DNA from: Cydia pomonella
Lineage: Eukaryota; Arthropoda; Insecta; Lepidoptera; Tortricidae
DNA length: 64,000 bases
Assembly: GCF_033807575.1 (NCBI RefSeq)
Contig: NC_084707.1
Coordinates: 13,936,550 to 14,000,549, forward strand
Direction of reading: 5' to 3'
Shown: positions 42,518 through 53,359 of the stretch, piece by piece
How the letters are laid out: every line of letters starts with the position of its first letter
Numbering within the stretch: the stretch's first letter is position 1
Made by a program: the position numbers and the translations under genes
The notes under the pieces: generated by a model
Database searches by the model: none
What the model saw: only the letters and a program-made list of their open reading frames with translations
What the model was told of the DNA's origin: nothing

Positions 42518-43842
42518 AGGGTTCCGTAGCCAAATGGCAAAAAACGGAACCCTTATAGATTCGTCATGTCCGTCTGTCTGTCCGATTCTGTCACAGCCAC
42601 TTTTTTCCGAAACTATAAGAGCTGTACTGTTCAAACTTAGTAAGTGGATGTATTCTACGAACCGCATTAAGATTTTCACACAAAAATAGAAAAAAAACAA
42701 TAAATTTTGGGGGTTCCCCATACTTAGAACTGAAACTCAAAAAATCTTTTTTCATCAAACCCATACGTGTGGGGTATCTATGGATAGGTCTTCAAAAATG
42801 ATATTGAGGTTTCTAATATCATTTTTTTCTAAAATGAATAGTTTGCGCGAGAGACACTTCCAAAGTGGTAAAATGTGTGTCCCCCCCCCCGTAACTTCTA
42901 AAATAACAGAATGAAAAATCTAAAAAAAATATATGATATACATTGCCATGTAAACTTCCACCGAAAATTGGTTTGAACGAGATCTAGTAAGTAGTTTTTT
43001 TTTAATACGTCATGAAATTAAAAAAAAAATTTTTTTTTCATCATACCCATACGTGTGGGGTATCTATGGATAGGTCTTCAAAAATGATATTAAGGTTTCT
43101 AATATCATTTTTTTCTAAACTAAATAGTTTGCGCGAGAGAACCTTCCAAAGTGAAAAAAAGTGTGTCCCCCCCCCTGTAACTTCTAAAATAACAGAATGA
43201 AAAATCTAAAAAAAATATATGATATACATTGCCATGTAAACTTCCACCGAAAATTGGTTTGAACGAGATCTAGTAAGTAGTTTTTTTTTAATACGTCATG
43301 AAATTAAAAAAAAAAAAATTATTTCATCATACCCATACGTGTGGGGTATCTATGGATAGGTCTTCAAAAATGATATTAAGGTTTCTAATATCATTTTTTT
43401 CTAAACTGAATAGTTTGCGCGAGAGAACCTTCCAAAGTGAAAAAAAGTGTGTCCCCCCCCCCTGTAACTTCTAAAATAACAGAATGAAAAATCTAAAAAA
43501 AATATATAATATACATTACCATGCAAACTTCCACCGAAAATTGGTTTGAACGAGATCTAGTAAGTAGTTTTTTTTTAATACGTCATAAAATTAAAAAAAA
43601 AAATTTTTTCATTAAACATATACGTGTGGGGTATCTATGAATAGGTCTTCAAAAATGATATTTAGGTTCCTAATATCATTTTTTTCTAAACTGAATAGTT
43701 TGCGCGAGAGACACTTCCAAAGTGGTAAAATGTGTGTCCAAAGTGGGAAAATGTTGAACAAGATCTAATAAGATTTTTTTTAATACGTCTTAAATTGTAC
43801 GGAACCCTTCATGCGCGAGTCCGACTCGCACTTGGCCGCTTT
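42518..43842 (-). mobile_element. Lepidopteran non-autonomous repeat with internal 286-bp tandem array
   Basis: On the minus strand it starts AGCGGCCAAGTGCGAGTCGG and GGGTTCCGT and ends near TTTGGCTACGGAACCC. The outer parts match a second copy at 52121-52608. Between them an internal unit recurs about four times, marked by CCATACGTGTGGGGTATC at about 42761, 43047, 43333 and 43617 (spacing 286, 286, then about 284). Each unit contains a C run or its remnant, a T run and TTTGCGCGAGAGA. There is no coding capacity. Confidence 0.8.
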
Positions 43843-44690
43843 TTCTTTTTAAATAATATATTTATTTTACATAAAGGAATCCTTTGTAATATAATGCTAT
43901 CACATATCACAAATCTTGTGACATTAATATGTTGGATTTTAGCCGCTAAAATTTGCTCGATTAGATTTTTTCCTAACATTACGCCTAAGTCTCTATTAAT
44001 TGATTTCGATACACCTATCAATAACCAGCCAGCCAACCACGCTGGATCGGGACAGGTGGCGTTCTCTCGTTTCGGAGGCCAAGATTCTTTTTGGATCGCT
44101 GAGCCAAAGCAGTTAGTTAGTTATCAATAACTACAGAATAGCAGCATAATGCAGTAATGATAATTGAGCAATCGCCTGCAAGCATAACTTTGCTATTTCC
44201 TAGTTTCCTGAGTCATTACACCTACAAAATACTTAACAAACGTATATCTACTTACTTATAATAAAAACTCAATTCATGAACGGAAGAACACTAAGGCAAT
44301 CGTGCGAAACTGCATGACGTTTTGTACAGGAACGAACTGCGCATGCGATTGAGAACAGTTAACGTTACGGAGTTTGCCCACTGCCATGCTTATCATTATG
44401 TCGCGACTAATTTCTTGTACTAAATCAGAACGGCTACTTAACGCAAAAAAATGTTCAAAATAAAATATAATTAATTTGATTTTTGTGCCGTTGTGAAAGG
44501 TAAGAACGGTGTTCGTACTGGATAGTGTGTGGCGTCGCAAAATAAAAATAAAAACTTTAAAAATACGCACTACATGTGTAGGTAATCTTTAAGACAGTGA
44601 ACTTAAACATGAATAAGTTCTGAAATTACATTGCGTGAATGCGTGTTATAGTAAGAGCTTTTGGATTTTTGGTATGTTGTTGAGATTAGT
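43843..44690. other. Unannotated stretch
   Basis: No gene with recognisable domains. Open frames up to 98 codons on the minus strand lack any family feature. Confidence 0.35.
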
Positions 44691-44694
44691 TAGT

Positions 44695-44765
44695 CTGAAA
44701 TTCGAATCAGGATCGTCAGCTGCGTTGGCAGGGTCACTAAGCGTACTGACTAAGCTAGGAGGCTA
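44695..44765 (-). repeat. Degenerate SINE head
   Basis: On the minus strand, sequence resembling box A (TTAGTCAGTACGC) and box B (GATTCGAATTTC) lies in SINE-like order. It is too divergent to be a functional tRNA. Confidence 0.45.
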
Positions 44766-44869
44766 TTAAAGTGTTTTGAACCCAACAAAATTTAACAAAA
44801 ATTAAATAGTACTTATTAAACAAAAAATTTCAACTGCTTAGCTCTCATACTTTAGATTTTATTCATATC

Positions 44870-45050
44870 TAAAAAAAACCGATTTCGGCACTGACTCACT
44901 CACTCACTGATGATCATCAAAATTCAAAACCCTTAGGGTACTTCCTGAAGTCCTAGGAAGCTAAAATTTGGTATATAGGAAAGTACACAAATAACAAAAA
45001 AATCTAAAACAAAATCTTTAGACCTTAAGGGGGTGGAATTTTGTATGGGG
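44870..45050. repeat. Dispersed repeat, left part
   Basis: CACTGACTCACTCACTCACT followed by a block on stepwise AT-rich text appears to continue at 45622 after the SINE and MITE insertions. This is suggested by the GATTCTGATTTAGTTG context, but the joint is not certain. Confidence 0.35.
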
Positions 45051-45054
45051 ACTT

Positions 45055-45312
45055 TGACGACCAGTTTGGCCGGTGGGTAGTGACTCTGCCTGCGAAGCCG
45101 ATGGTCCCGGGTTCAAATCCTGGTAAGGGTATTTATTCGTGTGATGAGCATGGATATTTGTTCCTGAGTCATGGCTGTTTTCTATGTATTTAAGTATTTA
45201 TTAATATTTATATATAATATATATATCGTTGTCTAAGTACCCTCAACACAAGCCTTATTGGGCTTACTGTGGGACTTAGTCAATTTGTGTAATAATGTCC
45301 TATAATATCCTC
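45055..45312 (+). mobile_element. tRNA-derived SINE, family B
   Basis: The head has box A GGCCGGTGGGTAGTG and box B GGTTCAAATCC. The body shows CATGGATATTTGTTCCTGAG, an internal TATA stretch and CTAAGTACCCTCAACAC. It is the best-preserved family B copy in the window. Confidence 0.85.
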
Positions 45313-45317
45313 CTCTG

Positions 45318-45412
45318 GAGTTGCAGGCGTCCATAGGCTGCGGTGACTGCTTACCATCAGGCCGGCCGTATGCTTGCTTGCCACCATCGTGGTATAAAAA
45401 ATATATTTTTAA
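45318..45412 (-). repeat. Dispersed lepidopteran repeat fragment
   Basis: On the minus strand it carries CATACGGCCGGCCTGATGG and TGCAACTCCAGAGGAGG, the same block as at 46960-47060 in opposite orientation. Confidence 0.55.
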
Positions 45413-45428
45413 TAACCGCTGAACAGTA

Positions 45429-45621
45429 CCCCCTAGTGTACATTTATTCAACAGCGAGACGTGACGTACATACACGTTTGCGTTAAGTCTCATTTAGTAT
45501 GGGATATTGAGTTACCAAAACGTCCCGATTGGCGCGCTGTTTCTAAATCCCATACAAAATTAGACTTAACGCAAACGTGTATGTACGTCACGTCTCGCTA
45601 TCGAATAAATTTACCCTAGGG
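45429..45621. mobile_element. Palindromic MITE (about 190 bp)
   Basis: Arms of about 75 bp, with the left containing AGACGTGACGTACATACACG and the right its complement. The ends are CCCTAGTGTA and TTACCCTAGGG. It is non-coding. Confidence 0.75.
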
Positions 45622-45849
45622 ATTCTGATTTAGTTGAAATTTGATATGTAGGTAAATAGTTTTTGTTATGGGGAAGGATATAGAATAGTTTTCAACCCCA
45701 AAATCACCTCGTAAGGTTGAAAAGGGGGAAGAAAAGGGCGTTAGGGGGGAAAATAGGTTGAAGTTTGTATGTGGAATTGGTAAAAAGAGCAGATTGTATA
45801 AAAGATACGTATTTCAGGATTTTTAATAGTAAAGCACCCTCAACCTTTT

Positions 45850-46005
45850 GAATTAGGGTATGGAAGATTGTCATAAGCAACTTACATAAAGATGTGAAAT
45901 CTCATCAAAAACATTTTCATTTAAAATGTTGCCAAGACGAAATTATCAGATCTCTTGTAGAGCCAACCTTCTATCTCTACAAGCCCTAACTTCACAAACT
46001 ATACC
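45850..46005. repeat. Repeat shared with the window end
   Basis: GGAAGATTGTCATAAGCAAC followed by TTACATAAAG, a block around AAAACATTTTCAT, and GTAGAGCC motifs also occur at 63845-64000, where part of the block is inverted. It is probably a foldback-type element. Confidence 0.5.
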
Positions 46006-46940
46006 ACCTTAGTCAAAATATGTGGCTTGGCCGTCCGTTACTACAAGAAGTATTGTATAATGAATAAATTTTTACGAAATGATTTTGATAGCCCAGTGTG
46101 TACAAGTGTTAAGTAAACGTCATAATTTGATAGAAGTTTGACGCTTAAACTAACACTTGAACAGTCTGTGCTATCAAAATCACTGCCAACTTAGCTTGGT
46201 CTGAATATAAAGCTCTCATTTCAACGGACGTACTTTTACAAACATTTTCAAATACCTGTCTGTATATCACAGGAATTTGGCACACGGTAATGGTCATTTT
46301 ATTAACTAGAATGTAATCTCTACCCATAAAGGAGAGAACACACTTGAAATATAAACAAACGGCCATTCTAAATTGTTCTTAAGTTTGCATATTGTTCTTC
46401 TGTTATTTGTTATATTTGTTTTCGCGACAGGCTATCCTTAATTTACTCTTTGTAGGCTATTCGAGATCTGCAAAAGTAGTTACTTAAATGTTGCCTTCTT
46501 GGTCGGTAGACTATTTACAGAGTGGTTGTCAAATGTTGTAGAGCTCCAAATTTTTGGAATTTAACCCCTAAGTGGGATTGATTTTTTTTACTCACAGCGC
46601 TAATAATAACAATAGTCGCTATATACAGCCATTTACTCAAACCTGTTAATATTTAGGTCATAATGAGCAACTTTTATTTTGGGTCAACCACGAAATCAGG
46701 AAAAAAAATTGACTATAGAAAATGTCAACGTCAGACTAGCCAAAATGTAATATGTATATAGCCAAATTTTACTCACTTCTCTCTCTTGGCACTCAAACTC
46801 CAAGTTAAAAACGTATAAAAATTATATAAACGAATTTTGAGAACAATCAAGCATTATTTAGAGGTCGCTCAAAATGGAGCAAATCTGCCATACTCAAATG
46901 TATGAAATGAACATGACCATATAAAAAATATTACCTTTTT
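46006..46940. other. Unannotated stretch
   Basis: A minus-strand frame of 73 codons at 46145-46366 has no domain and no splice context I trust. Nothing else was recognised. Confidence 0.3.
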
Positions 46941-46944
46941 TTTT

Positions 46945-47290
46945 AATACTGCGTCGGTGGTAAACAAGCATACGGCCCGCCTGATGGTAAGCAGTATCCG
47001 TAGCCTATGTACGTCTGCAACTCCAGAGGAGTTACATGCGCGTTGCCGACCCTAACACTCTGCACCCTCGTTGAGCTCTCACACCTTACTCACTGGTGGG
47101 AACACAACACTATGAGTAGGGTCTAGTGTTATTTAACTGCAGTTTTCTGTAAGGTGGAGGTACTTCCCCAGTTGGGCTCCGTTCTAGATCTGGAATGACA
47201 TCCGCTGTGCTGTACCCTATCACACAAAGCGAGATGACATTCACAATGCCCATACCTCTCTTTTGGACGTAGTTTAAGGACGTACCCGGA
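46945..47290 (+). repeat. Dispersed lepidopteran repeat
   Basis: It contains CATACGGCCCGCCTGATGGT and TGCAACTCCAGAGGAG, then a second block with TCTGGAATGACATCCGCTG and CTCTTTTGGACGTAG. I remember these blocks from many lepidopteran assemblies, often near the 3' ends of non-LTR elements. Short frames through it are not genes. Confidence 0.5.
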
Positions 47291-47662
47291 TCCAATACCT
47301 AAAGACATTTTAATGGTTTTATTATATTTTTCTCTATTTAGTTACATCTAAAAACATAAACCGGCCATTTTGTTACTTTTGAATTATTTTGTTTTTTTTT
47401 ATTTATTGTATGGGATTACGAATTTTAAACAATGTTGAGCGACCATTATGAGCAAATGAGTCAAAATTTGGCACTTACTACTTCATAATAGAACAAAGGA
47501 AGCCATGTGGAGAAAGGATTGCAATTTTTTGTACATATCGGCTTTTATCCTTTTTCAGGACACTTTTTATGAAGCTGACGTTTGATTTTTCGTTAGATGC
47601 GGAATACTCGCGCCGTAGCAAGGGCGTAGCGTCTATACTTGCACAGCAGTAGCGAGACAGCC

Positions 47663-47862
47663 GGCCCGATTCGAACTTTAAGATACGTCAAATACTAGGT
47701 CTAGATACGTCAAATACTAGGTCTAGATATGATATGGATCAGATATGTCAGTGTCAAAAGTGACGTTTTTGTTTAAAGAAACGATGCTTTTGATACTGAC
47801 ATACCCGATCAATATCGTATCTAGACCTAATACTTGGCGTAACTTAAAGCTCTAATCGCCCC
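47663..47862. mobile_element. Palindromic MITE (about 200 bp)
   Basis: The arms include TCTAGATATGATATGGATCA and TTTTGATACTGACAT with their approximate complements. The ends are GGCCCGATTCGAACTTTAAG and a matching complement near CTAATCGCC. The left arm carries a 23-bp direct repeat around TACGTCAAATACTAGGTC. It is probably related to the element at 60801-61073. Confidence 0.65.
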
Positions 47863-48048
47863 GAGTATCTCGCCTGCGAGATAGACTACTTACCCGTCTT
47901 TTTCCCACTGTATTAATTAGAGAGAGCCAAGGCCTAATGACCTTGACACGACTCGCAGTGCGTCTTACGCGAACCAATAAGTGCGAGGAGATGCCTAATG
48001 ATACAATTCGCGTGCGTCAATTACCGCGAGCTATCGTATTATAGTACA

Positions 48049-48168
48049 TTACGATACAATTGCCAAAAATAGGAAATGCGAAACGAGTGGTGATAACTTA
48101 AAACACGACCGAAGGGAGTATTTTAAATCGACACGAGTTGTGAATTACCTATTCGCACATGTATCGTA
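48049..48168. mobile_element. Short inverted-repeat element
   Basis: The ends TTACGATAC and GTATCGTA with internal complementary patches (AGGAAATGCGAA against TTCGCACATG, approximate) suggest a MITE. Confidence 0.4.
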
Positions 48169-48174
48169 CAACGT

Positions 48175-48270
48175 TTTACAGTACATATGGCCCTTTAAAT
48201 GTTCGATACAGTAACGTAATATGTTAATTTTCGCACTAGTGCGGTAAAGTAGCACCATATGTACTGTAAA
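48175..48270. mobile_element. MITE (96 bp)
   Basis: The terminal repeats TTTACAGTACATATGG and CCATATGTACTGTAAA are perfect over 16 bp. There is no coding capacity. Confidence 0.65.
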
Positions 48271-48900
48271 GTATATTATAAACTTAAAAGGTTTTAATAT
48301 TACATTACCGCTCCTATTTTCATAATCGTACTCATAATCATTTATATGTCGCATGTTATTACAACATGATCTTACACTTAGTCAGTAAAGACCCTACTAG
48401 GGTGTAGCAACATTTTAACACTATAATCAGTCTTAAACTTACAAAAAAAAACTTAAACAAGTAAAACTGGTTTAGTGAACATTCGATACTTAACACATAA
48501 AAATAAGGATAAAATTTAATAATGTAACATATTTCAAACAGATTAGATTAGATGATTTATTTCATGAAAGACAATTACATAATAAATTTGCATTGATGTC
48601 AAAAATATAAGAATTTCTATCATGATCGTCAAAATAAAATAAAAATGAAAATAATAACAAAGCACTTAATATTAGTAACAATTAAGCACCGTCTTAAGCA
48701 CGAGCTAACTTTCCATGGACTCTTGTAGAGTAGGTAAGGTATATGGACATTCAATTAGTAGATACGATTTTAGTTTATTTGCGAAAGTAGGGCTTCATTC
48801 TTTGTTCTGAGGTATTCGGTAATAGATTTCAATTGACAGAGTAAGGGCCTTTGTTACATTTTCAGGTTGGCAGGGGTTGCTTGGACTATAGATTATGAAT
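48271..48900. other. Unannotated AT-rich stretch
   Basis: No recognised feature. Confidence 0.3.
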
Positions 48901-48909
48901 TAGCGGTTT

Positions 48910-49793
48910 AATTTTAATTTAATTTATTTTTATTTCAAAAGACAACAATGGTCCATAATGGTTAGTAACATTTAAGGTTTAAAACTAAGTGTTAGTACAA
49001 CAAATACAAAAAGACAAAAAGAAAAGCGAAAAGTACAGCAACAATTAATAAAAAACAATAACAAACAATCACCTGGTAGCGGTCATGATACCCTCAAAAT
49101 GTCGCACAACAGCTGAGTCGTATCGGCCCGCTACCGTAGCCAGGATGGGGTTGGAGCTGGCCCGCACTCTGCAGAGCAACTAGGCAATCGTCTTTCTTAT
49201 TATGGCATAGTAATCATCTGTGCGAGCTTGTGCAAACATGCCCGATGCGCTGCAGAATCGGGGCAGCCCCAACAACATCCTGAAACCATTATTATATTGG
49301 ACGCGCAGGGAACTGATGGTCTTCTGCGTAAAACTAGTCCAGAGGCTGCACGTGTAGAAAACTTGACAATAGGCTTTAAATAAAGTTATTTTTACCTGTT
49401 GGCTACACCGTGCAAACCTCCTTATTAGCATGTTGCATCGTACCGCCAGTGCCCTGCGCTCCCGTTCTATATCTAATTGGTCTTTAAGGTCGTCGGTGAC
49501 ATAGTGTCCAAGATACTTAAATGTATACACGCGCTTGAGCTCATTATTATTAAGTTTTATGGCAGGTACATTTTCCGGTAGCTTGCCCCCGACGGCCTTA
49601 AATACCATATATTCGCTTTTCTTAGCGTTATATAGTAAGCCATATTTACTTACTTATTCTTCACATATGCTGAGTAGTTTTCTCAATGCCCTGACTGTTG
49701 GACTGAGCAGCACCATATCATCTGCATAGCTGATGTTGTTGATACTAACATCATCAACTCTGCATCCTACTGGAGCGCTGCTCAACCCCCCGG
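48910..49793 (-). pseudogene. 5'-truncated LINE with reverse transcriptase YADD region
   Basis: On the minus strand the frame starts inside the reverse transcriptase palm. The catalytic YADD (ISYADDMVLLSPT) lies near 49705-49745. One in-frame TAA near 49655 follows LLSICEE. The frame then continues KSEYMVF, YTFKYLGHYVTDD and IERERRALAVRCNML, and ends after ARTDDYYAIIRK. The order is that of the palm and thumb of a non-LTR element. The 3' side runs into an AT-rich tail near 48910. Confidence 0.8.
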
Positions 49794-49799
49794 TTTAGG

Positions 49800-52120
49800 G
49801 TTTTTGGGTTTATTAAATAAATTTTGATGTTTTCGTTTTCGTACAAACTTGCAGGTCTTCAGTATTTACAGCGATGTGAGGGTGAGTATTTTAGATTTTG
49901 AGAAGTATGGCCGGCAACTTTCATCGTTTCTTATGTTACAAATAGCTCGTATACATCTTTTATGCAGTAGAAGCAAATTGTTGACATTTACACTATTGCC
50001 CCGTAAAACGATTCCATACTGGAGCCAAGATTGTGCAAAAGCATGATATTGCAGCGGTATCTTTGTGTGTATAAGTATTTGGCACCGACTTCAAACATAT
50101 CAGTATCGGTAACGCATAAACTTAAAAATGATAATATTTTATCCTTTTTGAAGTCGGTTTACTTGTTTTTGTAAAAAGTTTTTATCACAATGTGGGCTTT
50201 CCAGTTTACATTTACATCAATATTCAAACCGAGGACCCGGCAAAAGTATTCATAGTACGTTGTAGTTTGTCATTTCGGTAGGTATAATTGAATTAACTTC
50301 TAAGACTCTGATTTGATCTGAATTGAATCTAGTTTGTTTTTTGTAGGTTTGTTTTGAAGCTAAGGAAGAATTGTGATAGGGTGAAATCATCAAAAGATGA
50401 CCAGTTAAGCGACTACCCCAACTTTATATATATTTTTTACAATTGTTGTAACTTATTTTTAACAACTTTAATTTTTAATATGATTTAGCATGTAATCTAG
50501 ATTAGAATTAATTATTCCAAATGCTCATATTGTAATTCAATATTTTTATAAAAAATATTATATGATGAAATAGGTTATCCTATATAGTCCAAGGTGTTTG
50601 TAGCTTCGTTTGTGTTTAGTTATTTATGTTACACGCTTCCTAATACTTTTCCCTGTGGAATAGAACATGTCAAATGTCAAGTTTATTGTGGATGGTTGGA
50701 GTTTAACGTCGACAACGCGCGGTACCTATTTAGATAAACCCTCCAGAGTTAGAACTATTGCAAATATTTGCTGTTGAAAGCCAACTTGCCTACTTAAGCG
50801 GCATTTGAAATTTGAAAATTAGTTCTTAGGCATTCATTTGACATTGGCATGTTATGATTAATAGCGCATTTCGCTCACTCATTATACTATATAATGCAAT
50901 AATACTAATAACTCTTGATTACTCAGCTCAAATAACAACACGCATATTATACATATGAGTATTTTAAAAGGAATTTTGTATTTAAACTTTTAAAATAAAG
51001 TCTTTTATCGTTGCTGTAATCGACAATAAGAGAGAGCAGTTATTGCAGCGAGTGCTAATTTTGAGACAAAAGCAAACTTAAGATTTTGCATTAGTAAAGG
51101 AGAGTTGCGAGTGATTCTAGAATCTTGAGCGAAGGACTCAAACCTATGCAAATAACTTTTCGTTTTGTGTCGCACAACTCGCACATACAACTTTCCACCT
51201 CAAACACATTCTGAAAGCTATTAAGTCATCCCGTTACAGTGGCATTGACCGCCGCCATCACGGACGAGACAGCAATATAATTACGCGCGTGTGATATAAA
51301 TAGGAACAGGCGGGTCAATGTACGAATTTTTTGTGCTTAGCATCCTTCTTTTACTGATTTAATGCGTGATTATGGCTGACTAGCCGACAAGTCGATAATC
51401 GGCCATCGAATAGCCGATTAGTCGGCTTGTCGGCGAAATCCATAGTCGGTGCATTACTAGGTACTTACAAACTTCTTGGTTCTTATGACCGATTTTGTTT
51501 TGCTATGACTCCCCCAGACCAGTGCAAAATACTACTCTTTAAGTGTGATTAAAAGACCTTTTTGCATTTCCTTAACATGTAGGTCTACCTAATTTCAGAA
51601 ACAACAACAACATACAACTCATAACTAAGGGCCACGACCCGTCGCATTCTCAGCCAAGTCAGGATTGTATTGTATAAGATTAAAAATTATGGCAATCGCC
51701 TGTATCGTCTTCACTGACAGTTTGCTGCTGAACATAAGTCTCTCAGAAGACTCCATCTCTTTACTAAAATGTGTTCAGTATCGTGTCGGCAGTTCTGCGA
51801 CGGAACGCGTGCGGAAAAATCAATATTCAATAAATGTTCTTTACAATTATTTCATAAATATAAATGAAAGGTGAGAAATGGGCCAATGCACGTGCTTAAA
51901 TAATTTTATAAGTTTTATAACTATGACTATAGATTAGCTTTTAATAAATACGAACATTGTGCATGTGCTAATGCAACCCAAATTTGGCTCTAGTTAACAA
52001 TTTTGGGCATATTGCCTTCTTTGATCAATATCAACTTCGGCAATACATTTCGTCAATTTGTTATCGTGTTGCGCTATATGCATCTATTTCCTCAATATGT
52101 CAATATGTAAAGCACAATAA
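49800..52120. other. Long stretch without a supported gene
   Basis: AT-rich sequence. Frames of 60-69 codons lack domains. Around 51360-51435 a run of short, alternating GCCGACTA/TAGTCGGC-like motifs forms a local inverted cluster. Nothing else was recognised. Confidence 0.35.
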
Positions 52121-52608
52121 AAAGCGGCCAAGTGCGAGTCGGACTCGCCCATGAAGGGTTCCGTACCGTATGACGTCTTAAAAAAAAAACTACTTACTAG
52201 ATCTCGTTCAAACCAATTTTCGTTGAAAGTTTGCATAATGTATATCATATATTTTTTTTTAGTTTTATCATTCTGTTATTTTAGAAGTTACAGTGGGGGG
52301 GGGGGGGGGGAACCATTTTACCACTTTGGAAGTGTCTCTCGCGCAAACTATTCAGTTTAGAAAAAAATTATATTTGAAACCTCAATATCATTTTCGAAGA
52401 CCTATTCCTAGATACCCCATGTACATCACATATGTTTTTTTAGTTTTATCATTCTGTTATTTTAGAAGTTACAGGGATGGGGGTGGGGGGGGGGGGGGGG
52501 GGGTTGGGCACACATTTTACCAAGTGGCTGTGACATAAACGGACAGACAGACGGCCATGACGAATCTATAGGGGTTCCGTTTTTTGCCATTTGGCTACGG
52601 AACCCCCA
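52121..52608 (+). mobile_element. Lepidopteran non-autonomous repeat with poly-G tracts
   Basis: It begins AAAGCGGCCAAGTGCGAGTC and ends near TTTGGCTACGGAACCCCC. It is the same family as 42518-43842 in opposite orientation but with a shorter interior, in which the TTTAGAAGTTACAG block occurs twice (about 52280 and 52460). Each is followed by a long G run (about 15-20). The homopolymers create false frames. Confidence 0.8.
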
Positions 52609-53249
52609 GAAATGCAACGCTATAACAAGCCACAAAGGGAGTTGTTCCACTGATGATTTACCTATATCTATCTAAGTAGTTAATGACAATTCTTACGGAA
52701 ACCTGAATAAGTATAGCTTAACGATAATGCGTTAGTATTAATGGGTGAATCCGCCGACACGGTTCGATTCCCTATGGCTTTTACTTTCTTTTTGTCGATA
52801 ACAGATACATTTCCTTATACGTATGTAACGTTTGGAACGCGTACGTCCTCGGCCGCGCGCCGCAGGCGCCTCGGGCACGCGCCGCCTGGTGCCGGAAATC
52901 CACTTCCCACCCCGCGTAAGCGCATGATACCGATCGATTGAAGTATGACTCGATGGTATATTCATGTAATCTGAAATCGGTAGGCCATGAGTGAAACGGA
53001 GGATTGAACGAACCTCGTAGTGCACGCCAACTTACCTGTATGTAATTATATTCTTCGTACACACTCAAACGCGATCTACTACACGAGATGTAGATATAAG
53101 TCTTGCTTTTTGCCAAGCATTCTATCGGAGAAATTCACTTGGAAAATATTTCTCGATCATTTTCAAGTTCAGTTACGTAAGTACGCGTGCGGGAGAATTG
53201 GTGCGGAATGGCGGATGTTTGGTGGTGCTCGACGGCGAAGTGGCGCGCG
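52609..53249. other. Upstream region of the Osiris gene
   Basis: No coding exon recognised. A GC-rich patch (about 52850-52910) with several GCGC motifs may be regulatory. Frames here on both strands overlap and look like composition artefacts. Confidence 0.35.
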
Positions 53250-53250
53250 G

Positions 53251-53284
53251 TTATAAGCTCGCACCCGCTCCTCCGGCTGTCAGT
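53251..53284 (+). promoter_or_regulatory. Core promoter of the Osiris gene (TATA and initiator)
   Basis: TTATAAGC at 53251-53258 is followed by an insect initiator TCAGTT at 53280-53285, whose A is 30 bases after the first T of TATAAG. That is the classical spacing. It predicts transcription from about 53282 and a 5' UTR of about 78 nt before the ATG at 53360. Confidence 0.7.
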
Positions 53285-53359
53285 TGCCGATAGACCACCC
53301 TCGCAGACGTTGATTTCTAGTTATTAGTGCAGTGTGTGAACATACGTCAAAATAACAAA

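Noticed and set aside
42730..43800. CRISPR-like direct repeats
   Set aside because: Units of 286 bp without short unique spacers, in a eukaryotic dispersed repeat.
49180..49608. A host gene of 142 residues
   Set aside because: It continues upstream into a reverse transcriptase YADD motif and is the end of a truncated LINE.
52293..52538. Glycine-rich proteins
   Set aside because: They are translations of poly-G runs in a dispersed repeat.
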